A stretch of 64,000 nucleotides of DNA from Ww85 sp963745765. Its GTDB lineage: Bacteria; Desulfobacterota; Desulfobulbia; Desulfobulbales; Desulfocapsaceae. Numbering within the stretch: the first letter of the stretch is position 1; the number at the start of each line of letters is the position of its first letter. Positions 25,996 through 36,316 of this stretch are shown here, in pieces. Under the pieces are notes generated by a model. That model searched no databases and was not told where the DNA came from. It was given only the letters and a program-made list of their open reading frames with translations. The DNA lies in assembly GCA_963745765.1 (NCBI GenBank), contig CAVUYQ010000024.1, positions 124,001 to 188,000 of the forward strand. Reading direction: 5' to 3'. Position numbers and translations under genes: made by a program.

Positions 25996-26613
25996 CTACC
26001 TCGCTTCCGCTCCATACCGTTCGACCAATTCTGCGAGAACCTCATATTGCTGGGCGCCAACCAGCTTATGCCGGCCCATGATAAAGGAAGGAACCGCACT
26101 GACACCTCGCAATCTTGATTCCTCCCAGTCCCGATCAACCGCCTGACGATAACTCCTTTCCGCCAGTACCCTCTCGGCTTCATCTTCCGGAAGTCCCGAC
26201 TCCCGGACAAGACCGAGCAGGACCGAATGCTTCGCCAGGTTCAGACCATCAACGAAATAGGCCCTAAAGGCCGCAAGATGGAATAGTGTTCCAGCACCCT
26301 TATCCTCGGCCCAGAGTCCAAGCTCCTGAGCCATTCTGCTGTTATAGGTTTTTTCCCGCGGCCCAAATGGCAGACCGAGGCTTTCCGCCGTCTGCCGGAG
26401 GTGCTCGATCATTGAACGGATTTTTTCCGGACTTGCGCTGAAGAGCTCTTCAAGAAGCCGGCCTTCTTCCGGCGTCTCGGGGTGCAGGGGGAATGCCCGC
26501 CAGCGAACAGTAATATCATAGTTTTCTTTCAGTTTTTCAATACGCCCGGTAATGAAGTAACACCACGGTCAGATGTAATCCGAGAATATTTCCAGCTCTG
26601 TGCTTTGTGCCAT
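25996..26613 (-). CDS. DsbA/FrnE-like selenoprotein (UGA-encoded Sec in UPWC)
   Basis: A 205-residue thioredoxin-fold oxidoreductase of the DsbA/FrnE/HCCA-isomerase group. Reading from the ATG at 26613 (preceded by AAGGAG), the frame is open except for one TGA at 26569-26571. That TGA falls exactly where the family has the first Cys of CPWC: SDYI-TGA-PWCYF, so the active site is UPWC at residues 15-18. Downstream the homology is uninterrupted: WRAFPLHPETPEEG, EKTYNSRMAQELGLWA, FHLAAFRAYFVDGLN and the cis-Pro region GVSAVPSFIMG. A stem-loop fitting a bacterial SECIS follows the UGA. No leader peptide, so cytoplasmic. Selenoprotein genes such as selA/selB must lie elsewhere. Confidence 0.87.
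26536..26556 (-). promoter_or_regulatory. Candidate bacterial SECIS element in the selenoprotein mRNA
   Basis: Twelve bases after the UGA, UUCAUUAC and GUAUUGAA form an 8-bp stem with one U-U mismatch, closed by a CGGGC loop. The loop begins 20 bases after the UGA and has G among its first two positions, in line with the published bacterial SECIS consensus (16-37 bases to the apical loop). Fold drawn by hand. Confidence 0.65.
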
Positions 26614-26812
26614 CATGTCTCCTTTTGCAGTAATACGTCACCTGAAGTTGCTGTCAGCTGACCGCTGAATCGGCAGGATTGGTTCCTCATTCTACGACAA
26701 TAATTACATCTCTCAATACAATCAAGACATCTGCAACCGTGCCGAAAACACAAGGATGTATTGCGGATAACTGCCTCGATCTCGAACGAAAAATCTGATT
26801 ATTCAAGGTTCT

Positions 26813-29628
26813 CTACAGTGTCAGGATGTTTGATTTTTCTATATCTATATCAATAGATTGTATAAATTCCTGGTTTTGCAGATAGGTCAAAAATGTACGG
26901 TAGGACAATGGCTTGGCATGGAGGAAGCCCTGAAGCATGTCACACCCCTCTCTAATCAGGAAATCATTATGCTGAATCGTCTCAACCCCTTCTGCAATAA
27001 CCGTCAGGGATAAAGCCTTACCCATGGCAATCGCCGCACGGATGATTGCTGCATCCCGGACATCACCCTCTATGCCTCGTATCAGGCTGCTGTCAAGCTT
27101 AATGGTGTCAAGGGGCAGATTCTTCAGGGAATTGAGAGAAGAGTAACCGGTCCCAAAATCATCGAGTTCAATATGTAATCCCATTTCCCGCAGCTTCGTG
27201 AGATTTTCGTGTCCACGCTCCATATCATGAAGCAGGCAGGTCTCAGTTAGTTCAAATTTCAACCGTTGTGTTTCCACCCCGGTACGGCTCAGAATATTCG
27301 CCACCTTCTTCAGAAAATCATCCTCAGCAAATTGCCGTGCACTGATGTTAACGGCAACGGCAAAAATATCCGGCAGATTATAAAAACCAAAATTCAGGGT
27401 ATGCCGGCAAACCGTCTTGAGAACCCAATCACCGATCGGAATAATCAGACCTGTATCCTCGGCAATCGGGATAAATTCAGCTGGCGAGATAAGCGGCCCG
27501 TCAGGTGGCTGCCAGCGTATAAGCGCCTCTGCACCACACATTGTTCCGGTAATACCCACCTGAGGCTGGTAGAACATGGAGAACTCACCGTTGTCCAGTG
27601 CACGTTGCATATCGTGCGCCATAGCCGTGCGGGAGTTAATAATCGCCTGCCGCTGTTCGGTAAAAAAACACACGCGGTTTCGGCCAAGGTCCTTTGCTTC
27701 AAACATCGCCACATCAGCTCGTTTCAACAATTCTCCGATACTTCTGCCATCACCCTGAAAAAGTGCCACTCCGACACTGGCACTTGTATGATGAACATGT
27801 TGACCATCGGAGAGCTGATAGGTCTGGTTCAGTGCTATACGAATCTTCTCGGCGACCATCATCGCCTGTCGGCTCGCAGATTTGATGCTGCTGCCGAGTG
27901 TTTCCACGATGACAACGAACTCATCACCCCCGAGGCGGGCAATCGTATCGGTATCCCTTACGCATTTCTTGAGCCGAAGCGCGACCTCTATCAAAAGAGC
28001 ATCCCCGACATTATGTCCTTTGGTATCATTCAGGGTCTTGAAATTATCCAGATCAAGCATCAGCACCGCGCCGAAATTCCGGTTCCTGCGTGAGGTCGCT
28101 ATTGCGTGTTTCAACCGAACCTCCAGCAGCCGCCGGTTTGCCAGTCCGGTCAGAGGATCAAACAAGGCCAGCCGCTTGACTCTGTCATCCGAGAGCTTAC
28201 GCTCAGTTATATCAAGGAGATAGCCAAACCAGTGTGTACCGCCACCAAACAGTCTCTGGGGCGTCGCGTGACCCTCGAGCCATATTTCACCCTTCTGTGG
28301 GTGTCTTACCCGAAACTGGTCCCTCCAGACCCGCAGTTTCTCTGCAGATTCAAAGATCGTTATGTTGACACGCCCGAGGTCTTCAGAATTTAAAAGGCTT
28401 AAAACATTGCGCGGATCGAGCCTCATTTCATCGGCCGTAATACCGACCGTATCGAGCACTCCTTCACTGGCATAGGGAAATGACAGATACCCTTCCGGAT
28501 CAATCTGAAATTCGTACAAGAAGCCGGGAATATTTTCAGACAGTTTCTCAAGACGGTTTGAAAGCTCTTTGCGATCGGTGACATCCTGAATAGTTCCAGC
28601 CAGCATATCAATTTCACCGGAGCTGTTCTTTATACCGGTAACTCGCTGGTAAACCTGTCTGGTGCTGCCATCCGGACGAATAATCCGATATTCCAGACTT
28701 GCATATTTATTCTTGTTTTTCCTGACGCTCTGCAGGGAGGCAACTACTGCCCTCCGGTCCTCAGGATGGATAAGCTTTCGGGAGCTTTCCACGGTAACGA
28801 TCAAAATCTTCCGGGCTGACACCGCATATCTCGTAGAGTGTATCGGACCAGCTCATTTGGCCTTCTTTCACCTGCAGCAGCCAGTCACCCACCGAGGCGA
28901 GCTGCTGGGCATTCAGCAGTCGTTTTCGGCTGGCAGTGAGATCATCCATGGAGGATTCAAACAAGTTCGATAGTCTTTTGGACGGATCGTTCCATGGGAT
29001 AAAAAATAAAGCCGATTACCAGCAACAGGACGGAAATGGCAGCCAGCCAGAGCAGCAGTTCGAACTTTTCAATGCGCAGGATGGCCTCATTCCCTATGGT
29101 CTGAAATTCGGCAGCGACAGCATCAAGAGTCGACTCCAATACACGCGGACCGTTGAGTGCAAGAAAAGGATACGTCGCCGTCCCTCCGGCAAACGACCCC
29201 ATTTCGCTTTGATAGATTGTATCAGCCTGTTCGAGAAACTGCCGCACAGCTCGATCAAGCCCTACAGAAGGGGCCTCGTATAGTTCTCTGAGATGGTCGT
29301 TTTTTATCGGCAGGACCCCTTTTTCCGGATCGCCGAATCGGAGAAAGTGATACGCAGACTGCATGGTTTTGATAGATCGGCCAACTTGCTCCTGGGCCGT
29401 CAGGAATTCGCTCTTGTCTGAGGTTGTGACCATCACCCGGCAGAAATAGGCAATACGATTGGCAAGGCCGGGCTGATGTGCGGCGAGACTGACAAGGTTG
29501 GAGAACTGGCGTTGTTCTGAGACAACTTTCCGAATAGTGAAAAAAGAAGCGGTGAGCGCAAGGGCAATGACACTTAAACCAATGATATATCGAACCCTTA
29601 CACTCCTTGATGCTTTTCGATTCACCAT
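26813..29628 (-). CDS. Membrane sensor PAS-PAS-GGDEF-EAL protein, two frameshifts
   Basis: Restored, this is a ~938-residue c-di-GMP turnover protein. Order: TM helix (VRYIIGLSVIALALTASFFT), periplasmic helical sensor of ~150 residues, second TM (LLLWLAAISVLLLVIGFIFY), first PAS (ASVGDWLLQVKEGQMSWSDT...), second PAS-like domain, GGDEF and EAL. GGDEF is intact (RLGGDEFVVIVE), as is EAL (GAEALIRW), so cyclase and phosphodiesterase activity are both possible. The frame breaks at about 28964 (between IELV and FESSMDD) and 28783 (an extra A before KLIHPEDRR). Both breaks are single bases. Confidence 0.82.
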
Positions 29629-29913
29629 CGTTGTCTGATCCAGGAAGAGCTTGATTTCGATCTTTGCATGAGTGCATGTATCTGTCGCCGTCAGTTCACA
29701 TACTGCACCGCCTTGTTATTATAGCACATACATCTTCGGAATTAAACAGTTTCTGGGGATTTCGGCCTAAATAGTCTCACAAAGTAGCCAATTTGTCAGA
29801 AAACGGGAATCTTCAGCCAGGGAAACAGAAAGAATGTGACGTTCCTGGAACCATTCCAGGCAGAGATCATCGCACCATTACCGGGAAACCCGCTCCGCTA
29901 TATCTCACTCGGG

Positions 29914-29995
29914 TTCCTTGAATTATCAAATTATTCATCCGAGATCAAGTATGACACAGAGATCGGGTGAAAAGACAATTATTCAGGGTGCCCAT
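29914..29995. repeat. Dispersed repeat family B, copy 2 (shortened)
   Basis: Contains CCTTGAATTAT, ATTATTCATCCGAGATCAAG and CAGAGATCGGGTGAAAAG blocks that match the reverse complement of copy 1 at 4477 in the same order, with the middle ~60 bases missing. It lies between the sensor gene and the small gene at 29999; the rest of 29629-29913 has no supported feature. Confidence 0.6.
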
Positions 29996-29998
29996 TAT

Positions 29999-30330
29999 TT
30001 ACATATCACCGGAGGGCTGCTTCAGCACTTCCTCTCTAATCTCGTCCCAGACGGCGGCCACTCCTTCCACCAAGCCTTCTGCGTAGTTATCGGAACTGAA
30101 GGCACGCCATGTTTCCGGGCGAGTTCGCTAACCGATCCGTCAATAGCCTGCCAGAGATCGGGATCCAGCTGCAAGACCGTTTTATGCAATGAATCGAAAC
30201 TGACCGGTACTGTCTTTCGCACCAGGTGCATGTCACTCAGGGCAACAAAGGGCTCATAGTCTATCAGCTCTCTGGAGATGAAGTGTTTTGCATCGTTCCT
30301 TCCTAATTCTCTCCCTTTATCAGGTGCCAT
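29999..30330 (-). CDS. Hypothetical protein, frameshifted
   Basis: Starts at the ATG at 30330, which has a strong GGGGAGG ribosome site (MAPDKGRELGRNDAKHFIS...). The frame is natural up to IDGSVSELAR and then becomes Trp/Pro-rich. The next frame continues plausibly as ETWRAFSSDNYAEGLVEGVA and WDEIREEVLKQPSGDM to a stop at 29999. One missing G at about 30119 (GCCCGGAAA instead of GCCCGGGAAA) would restore a ~110-residue protein. I do not recognise the family. Confidence 0.5.
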
Positions 30331-30766
30331 GTGTCCTCCCCGGAAAATTGATCTGATCATTCATAAACCTAACCGTAACAGCTCAAATACCTGATCGTCA
30401 ACCTGAATACAAACATATTTGCCGCTCCTTCTCCGGCACAGCTGAACACAGAGAATCAAGGATCGACCACACTTTGTTGACAGGCTTTCTCGAGAAAGAA
30501 TGGCTGGAGCTCCTCAGCATACGACTTGCCGGGCGGTCATTTGTTTTCCTGTTTTTACTTGCCGGTATGAATTCCTGTCGGAGTAAAACATCCCAGAGTA
30601 TTTCCATCCCGCGTGATCAGCTTGTAACATCCTATGACAGGCTATGATCGAAATCGTTATTCAAAGACTGTTGCCCAGGTACACAATTAAAGTTATCGGT
30701 CACCAGCAGGACCGGAGATCCCCTTTATCGACTTAAAAGTAACCGTGACCCGCCCGGTCCCTCTCT
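30331..30766. other. Non-coding stretch
   Basis: About 435 bases without a reading frame I can support. A 69-codon minus-strand frame exists but has no ribosome site and unconvincing composition. Confidence 0.4.
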
Positions 30767-33244
30767 TCAGCGGGTTCGCGGCACCATCATCTCCCAGAGT
30801 AGGCAGAGGTTGAGGTTGAAGATATCGCTTCGCCTCGGTTTAACAGAAAAAGATTCCACTTCTGTCCGGGCCGGATCGAACTTCCCGGTCAACTCAGCAA
30901 GCGCCCGTGACTGCTCTTCCTCGAGCTGACGAATCTCTTCCTCTACCTGCGCAACTGCTTTTTCAGCCCGACTGACATCATCCTTCTCCTTGGCCAATCG
31001 ACCGGCTTTCCTGATGCTGCTCGCTGTTCTGGTCATGGTCGAAGATGACATTGCCTTGCGCCCGAAAAATGCTCCCAGCACCGCCGTTCCAAACGAGAGG
31101 ATGGTATCGGTGGTTTTTGCGGAGACATCACTTTTTTCCTGCTCCGTTTTGGCACGTGCCCGTTCAAGCTTGTCATCGAGCCGCTCTCGTTTTGTCTTAT
31201 AAGAGCGCATCAGCTTCTCGGCCGCCTCATCTTTAAGCTCCCGCAACTGATCAGCAACCCGCACGCCGAAATCAGCCCTGCTTTCACCGGGCCGTGATTC
31301 CAGTTTGAGGGAAGGAGCGCGCAACAGTTCCATTCGTTGTGTTTGATAGAGATAGTCCGCAAAATCCCGCTCAAATTGTTTCAAATTTTTCAGTGAGGTA
31401 AAGAGGTGCGGCAGGCTGTAAAAAAGGCTGCCGGCAGGCGCTGCTGCAGGACAATCCTGCAGAGCCAGATCAAATGCTTCAGCCTCCTGCCAATCCGGTT
31501 CTGTAAAGGATTCGTCGAGATAGATACGCAGCTTATGAGCACGGATCTCATCGATATTACGGCCACCATTATAAAATCGGACATCGGCCGTCGCCGCAAG
31601 CCAGGGCTCAAATACAGCCTGTTCAGACAGCAGCGGTGGCAGGAAAAACCGCTGGGGAATCGTTTCGCTGATGAGAGGAAGCGCCTGCTGCAATCCGTCG
31701 GCTCGCTCCGGCTTCAAGGTATCGGCAGCAGCATCTCCGGGAGGTTCCCGGCGTCCCTGCATAAGCCGGCTGATATCCTGCAGACTGATCGGTCCTTTCA
31801 GGTAGGACATGACCCAGCGCGTTTCAAACAGCAGCGGCTCATCCTGATGTGCAGAGGTGAGCAGAAACTGGCGGCCTTTCATATCAGAGAGCAACTTCCG
31901 CACCATTGACCGGTCAAGATTACCCTCACTGGCTCCGACAATGCCATCAATGACGCGATTCTGATCCTGAGTCGTCTGCAGACGACCGACGAACCAGGTA
32001 CCGATATTTGACAGCCCTTTATAATCAAGATCAACCGGGTTCTGCGTCGAAAGCACGACGCCTATGCCAAAGGCCCGTGCCTGTTTCAGCAGAAGCAGCA
32101 TCGGCTTTTTCGATGGCGGGTTGCCGGTAGGCGGGAAATAGCCAAATATTTCATCCATATAGAGCAGTGCTTTAAGGGATGAGGTGCCCTGCTGCCGGCG
32201 CATCCAGCCGATGATTCCGCTGAGCAGCAGGGTGACAAAAAACATGCGTTCCGTCTCCCCGAGATGAGCAATGGAAAAAATGGCCGTCTGCGGTTTACCA
32301 CTGCTGCCGTAAAGAATTCTCTGAATATCAAGCGGCTCTCCCTGCAACCAGGAGGCAAAGGAGGGACTGGCGATAACATTGTTTATCGCCATTGCCAGTT
32401 TCATGCGTTCCGCCTGCGGGAAAAAACTTGAAAGGCCGAAAACACCCACTTTTTCAAAAGGCGGGTTTACGATAGAGCCGATGAGGGATTCCAGATCAAG
32501 CTCCTCACCCTTACGCCAGTGGTAAAGCAGAATAGAGGAGATGAGAATATGCTCCCTGCTGGTCAGAGGATCTGCATCGATATGAACCAGCGACAGCAGG
32601 CTGGTGGCTGCTGATCCTACCATAGCCTGCAGCCCGTCCATATCATTGAGGAGTTCCGCAGAAGGAGCAGCAAACCCGCCCATGATTGACACCGGCACTC
32701 CGCTCGTACTGCCGGGGGTATAAATCGTAACATCTGTCTTTTGACGAAGTGCAGCAATGCGATCCGCCCCCTGTCCCCAGGAGGCAAGTCCCTGCTTCCA
32801 GTCAACCGATGTCTTCTGGGCAAGCTGGGAGACGGAGAGGTTCTTTCGCGAAGCCTCAGCCGGATCAATCCATGGTTCAAAATCAGCCGGTTCCAGGTTC
32901 GGGAAAGTAAGCATCAGGTTGCCCATATCCCCTTTCGGATCAATGATAATAGATGGAATATCATCCATTATCGCCTCTTCGATGAGCCCGATCCCCAGTC
33001 CCGTCTTGCCGCTACCGGTCATGCCGATAATAACCCCGTGCGTGGTGAGGTTTTTACTCTTATAGAGCAGCGGTATATCCGTTGCCGATTCATTGCCGAT
33101 TGCCAGTTCTCTTCCGAGATACAGCAACCCAAGTTTTTCATACGGAAAACTCGTTTCCACGGGATCCCTCATTTCTTGATTGTCAAATAAACCGGTAAGG
33201 CCGTCGCGCGATGCATTCCCTGATTTATGGGTGGTTTTAATCAT
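30767..33244 (-). CDS. HerA/DUF87-like ATPase
   Basis: An 825-residue P-loop ATPase of the HerA/VirD4-like group. Walker A is GMTGSGKT at 74-81 in NLTTHGVIIGMTGSGKTG, followed by IPSIIIDPKGDMGNL; Walker B is LLYMDEIFGYF at roughly 365-375. The arginine-rich LSTQNPVDLDYKGLSN is typical of the family. Residues from about 640 to 800 include a long charged coiled coil and a short hydrophobic Gly/Ala segment. The role is unknown; relatives are DNA-translocating or pumping ATPases. The start is uncertain: a family A element abuts the ATG at 33244 and removes any ribosome site. An internal ATG at 33169 is an alternative. Confidence 0.8.
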   Translation of the reverse strand: MIKTTHKSGNASRDGLTGLFDNQEMRDPVETSFPYEKLGLLYLGRELAIGNESATDIPLLYKSKNLTTHGVIIGMTGSGKTGLGIGLIEEAIMDDIPSIIIDPKGDMGNLMLTFPNLEPADFEPWIDPAEASRKNLSVSQLAQKTSVDWKQGLASWGQGADRIAALRQKTDVTIYTPGSTSGVPVSIMGGFAAPSAELLNDMDGLQAMVGSAATSLLSLVHIDADPLTSREHILISSILLYHWRKGEELDLESLIGSIVNPPFEKVGVFGLSSFFPQAERMKLAMAINNVIASPSFASWLQGEPLDIQRILYGSSGKPQTAIFSIAHLGETERMFFVTLLLSGIIGWMRRQQGTSSLKALLYMDEIFGYFPPTGNPPSKKPMLLLLKQARAFGIGVVLSTQNPVDLDYKGLSNIGTWFVGRLQTTQDQNRVIDGIVGASEGNLDRSMVRKLLSDMKGRQFLLTSAHQDEPLLFETRWVMSYLKGPISLQDISRLMQGRREPPGDAAADTLKPERADGLQQALPLISETIPQRFFLPPLLSEQAVFEPWLAATADVRFYNGGRNIDEIRAHKLRIYLDESFTEPDWQEAEAFDLALQDCPAAAPAGSLFYSLPHLFTSLKNLKQFERDFADYLYQTQRMELLRAPSLKLESRPGESRADFGVRVADQLRELKDEAAEKLMRSYKTKRERLDDKLERARAKTEQEKSDVSAKTTDTILSFGTAVLGAFFGRKAMSSSTMTRTASSIRKAGRLAKEKDDVSRAEKAVAQVEEEIRQLEEEQSRALAELTGKFDPARTEVESFSVKPRRSDIFNLNLCLLWEMMVPRTR

Positions 33245-33246
33245 GA

Positions 33247-33406
33247 CATACTCGTAAAAAGTCTATTGCACTCCAAAAGATGGCTAAGTAAAAACACAGA
33301 TAAGCAAGGAGTAGTAGTAGTTTTCCGGCACTCGGCATACAGGTAGTATGCCGAGTGCCGGAAAAAGTTCCACGACGCAGTAGATCGAAGTTTTTACGAC
33401 GCCATC
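33247..33406 (-). mobile_element. MITE-like element, family A copy 3, at the start of the HerA-like gene
   Basis: 160-bp inverted copy beginning CATACTCGTAAAAAG and ending GACGCCATC. The flanks AATCATGA (33239-33246) and AATCATTA (33407-33414) are an 8-bp target duplication with one mismatch. The left duplicate contains the HerA-like start codon. The internal inverted repeat is perfect here over TTTTCCGGCACTCGGCATAC and its complement, around a 5-base centre. Confidence 0.88.
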
Positions 33407-33439
33407 AATCATTACTTACCCGTCAGGCATAATGTCAAG

Positions 33440-33469
33440 TCTTTCCTCAATCAATCTTTCCTCAATTAA
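33440..33469. repeat. Two tandem 15-bp units
   Basis: TCTTTCCTCAATCAA is followed directly by TCTTTCCTCAATTAA. It lies in the ~330 bases between the family A element and nqrA, where I see no gene. Before the insertion this would have been upstream sequence of the HerA-like gene. Confidence 0.6.
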
Positions 33470-33744
33470 TGATTATAATAGTGCTCCATATCGTTACCAG
33501 CAAGGCGGCAGCATGCGTCAAACATTTATTTTGCCCGGCTACTCCATCATGGTTATAGTCGTTCCGATTGACATGATTTATCCAGGTATTCCCTACAGAA
33601 AACTCCGATAGTGGTTGCTCTGTCAGCACCTGTCTTAATGGGCAATGAGAGGATAATGGACGAAACAATCACCCCCTGAAGAAAAAGGCTCTTCCATTTT
33701 TAAACACCTGAAAAAATATCAGACAAAAGGTTCCTTCGGCTAAC

Positions 33745-35091
33745 ATGAGGCAGATAAACATCTCAAAAGGACTTGATATCCCGATAGGCGGAAAGCCATC
33801 GCATACGGTGACAAGCAGCAGACCGTTAAGCCATGTGGCCCTCGTCGGTGATGATTACCCCGACATGAAACCAACCATGCTGGTCAGCGTCGGCGAGCGT
33901 GTCACCTGCGGCCAACCTTTGTTGACAGACAAGAAGAACGCCGGAGTCACCTTCACCGCCCCCGGCAGCGGCGAAGTTGTCGCTATTCATCGGGGTGCCA
34001 AGCGCAGGTTTGAATCTCTGGTCATCCGGCTTGAAGGCGATGAGATGCTCACCTTTTGTCCTTCCGAAAGCAATCCGGATGATACAGACCCGCAAGATCT
34101 GCGAAGACTGCTTATCGATTCTGGTCTCTGGTGCGCGCTCAGGACCAGGCCCTATGGCAAGATACCAGCCATTGACACGGTCCCGGCCTCTTTATTTGTC
34201 ACGGCCATCGACACCTCCCCGCTGGGACCTGATATGGAGGGAATTATTGCCCGTGCTGAAACTGATTTTCTGAGCGGTCTCAAAGCACTTGCCAGATGCC
34301 TTGGCGTCCCTGTCTACCTCTGTCAGGCAGTAGAACAGCAGATCGTCGAGGTCGCAATTTCCGGTATCGAGCAGATCGGTTTTGCCGGTCCCCATCCGGC
34401 AGGCCTGCCTTCAACCCATATTCATTTTCTCGACCCGGTGCATGAAAACAAAACGGTCTGGCATCTGGGAGCGCAGGACGTCATTGCCATTGGCGCCCTT
34501 TTTCGCACCGGCTCGCTTCACACCGATAGGATTGTGGCGCTCGCCGGACCAGCCGTCAAGGAACCCAGGCATATACAAACCCGGCTTGGTGCCTGTATTG
34601 GCGAACTCTGCGACAAGGAATTGGCAGGTGCTCAGCTCAGGGTGATATCGGGCTCGGTACTGGATGGTCGGCGGGCGGATGACATCCGCGGTTTTCTCGG
34701 CCGTTATCATCAGCAGATCAGCTGTCTGCCCGAAGGAACCGGAAGGCAATTTTTTGGCTGGCTTCGGGCCGGCGGCAACCGCTTTTCCATCACCAAGGCC
34801 TTTTCGTCATCATTCAAAAAGCCAACTATTTTACCCTTTGACACCGCTGCCTGGGGCGGGAATCGGGCCATCTTTCCTCTCGGCACCTACGAGAAGGTAA
34901 TGCCGCTTGATGTTATTCCCGTCTACCTCCTGAAAAGCCTCGCTTCCGGTAACACGCAAAAAGCTAAGGAACTTGGCTGTCTTGAGCTGGTGGAGGAAGA
35001 TCTCGCTCTTTGCTCCTACGTCTGCCCCGGCAAGAACAACTTCGGCCCAATGCTGCGAGAAACCCTTTCAACAATCGAAAAAGAAGGTTAA
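33745..35091 (+). CDS. nqrA: Na+-translocating NADH:quinone reductase subunit A
   Basis: First gene of a complete nqr operon. NqrA is the peripheral subunit of the Na+-NQR complex, which oxidises NADH, reduces quinone and exports Na+. The 448-residue length and N-terminus (INISKGLDIPIGGKP, then VSVGERVTCGQPLLTDK and GVTFTAPGSGEVVAIHRG) are diagnostic. The C-terminus has CLELVEEDLALCSYVCPGK. The ATG has only a weak, distant AAGG. nqrB follows 18 bases later. Confidence 0.95.
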   Translation: MRQINISKGLDIPIGGKPSHTVTSSRPLSHVALVGDDYPDMKPTMLVSVGERVTCGQPLLTDKKNAGVTFTAPGSGEVVAIHRGAKRRFESLVIRLEGDEMLTFCPSESNPDDTDPQDLRRLLIDSGLWCALRTRPYGKIPAIDTVPASLFVTAIDTSPLGPDMEGIIARAETDFLSGLKALARCLGVPVYLCQAVEQQIVEVAISGIEQIGFAGPHPAGLPSTHIHFLDPVHENKTVWHLGAQDVIAIGALFRTGSLHTDRIVALAGPAVKEPRHIQTRLGACIGELCDKELAGAQLRVISGSVLDGRRADDIRGFLGRYHQQISCLPEGTGRQFFGWLRAGGNRFSITKAFSSSFKKPTILPFDTAAWGGNRAIFPLGTYEKVMPLDVIPVYLLKSLASGNTQKAKELGCLELVEEDLALCSYVCPGKNNFGPMLRETLSTIEKEG

Positions 35092-35109
35092 CCACGAGCG
35101 GTCTGAACA

Positions 35110-36316
35110 ATGAAATTACTGAATAAATTCTTTCTCGACATAAAGCCGCTCTTTGTCAAAGGTGGTAAATTTGAGCGGCTCTACCCGCTCTACGAGGCGA
35201 CAGACTCGTTTCTCTTCTCAACGACGAAATCGACACAAGCTGCACCGCATGTTCGGGATGCCATTGACCTGAAACGGGTCATGACCTTCGTGATTTTTGC
35301 CCTGGTACCCTGCACCGTCATGGCGCTGTGGAATACCGGCTATCCAGGCCAACACTGCCCTGGTAGCAATGGGCGCAGTGCCTGGGGGCTGGCGCGGTGC
35401 AATCATGCAGGGGGTTGGCATCGACCCCGGGTCGATCATCTCAAATATCGTACATGGATCGCTCTATTTTCTCCCGATCTACATCGTCACCGTGGTGGTC
35501 GGCGGTATCTGGGAAACACTGTTCAACCTGATCCGGGGGCACGAATTTTCTGAGGCTTTCCTGGTAACCAGCCTGCTTCTCCCGCTGACGCTGCCGGCAA
35601 CTATCCCGCTCTGGCAGGTTGCCGTCGGCGTCAGTTTCGGGGTCGTTTTTGCCAAAGAGGTATTTGGCGGGGTCGGCAAGAATTTCATGAACCCGGCACT
35701 CGCCTGTCGTGCCTTTATCTATTTTGCCTATCCGGCCCAGATGACCGGCGACAAGATATGGACAGCGGTTGACGGCCTGAGCAGTGCCACGCCGCTCGGC
35801 GTCATGGCGCAGACCTCATCACAAAACCCGATAGCAGCACTTGACATCACCTGGTATCAGGCCTTTATTGGAACCATACCGGGATCAATGGGCGAGACCT
35901 CGACCCTGGCCTGCCTGCTTGGAGCCGCCCTGCTGCTCATTACCGGCATTGCCTCCTGGCGCATCATGCTGTCCATGCTGATCGGCGCTGTCGCCACCGT
36001 ACTCTTTTTCAACATGCTCCCGGAACCGACCGACCCGCTCTATGCTATCCCGGTACACTGGCACCTGGTACTCGGAGGCTTTGCCTTTGCCCTTGTCTTC
36101 ATGGCAACGGACCCGGTCTCCGGGGCACAGACCCCGGCCGGCCAATGGATGTACGGTATCCTCATCGGTTTCCTGTCAATCCTGATCAGGGTTGCCAACC
36201 CGGCCTATCCCGAAGGAGTGATGCTGGCAATCCTGATGGGTAATGTCTTCGCCCCGCTTTTCGATTACTTCGTCATTCGCGCCAATGTAAAAAGAAGGAT
36301 ACTTCGTCATGGCTGA
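35110..36316 (+). CDS. nqrB: Na+-NQR subunit B (frameshifted)
   Basis: Membrane subunit of Na+-NQR that carries covalent FMN and binds riboflavin. The first frame gives FERLYPLYEATDSFLFS and HVRDAIDLKRVM and reads to WNTGY; the second frame resumes QANTALVAMGAVPGGWRG and continues with ~9 helices. One extra C at about 35344 (TATCCAG for TATCAG) explains the break. The FMN-Thr motif is SSAT in DGLSSATPLG. With the base removed, the protein is ~400 residues, normal for NqrB. Break probably a sequencing error, since all other nqr genes are intact. Confidence 0.9.

Noticed and set aside
27266..28093. Plus-strand frame over the GGDEF-EAL gene
   Set aside because: Antisense shadow; the sense strand has intact GGDEF and EAL motifs.
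33440..33469. Tandem 15-bp units as a possible CRISPR
   Set aside because: Only two abutting copies and no spacers or cas genes.
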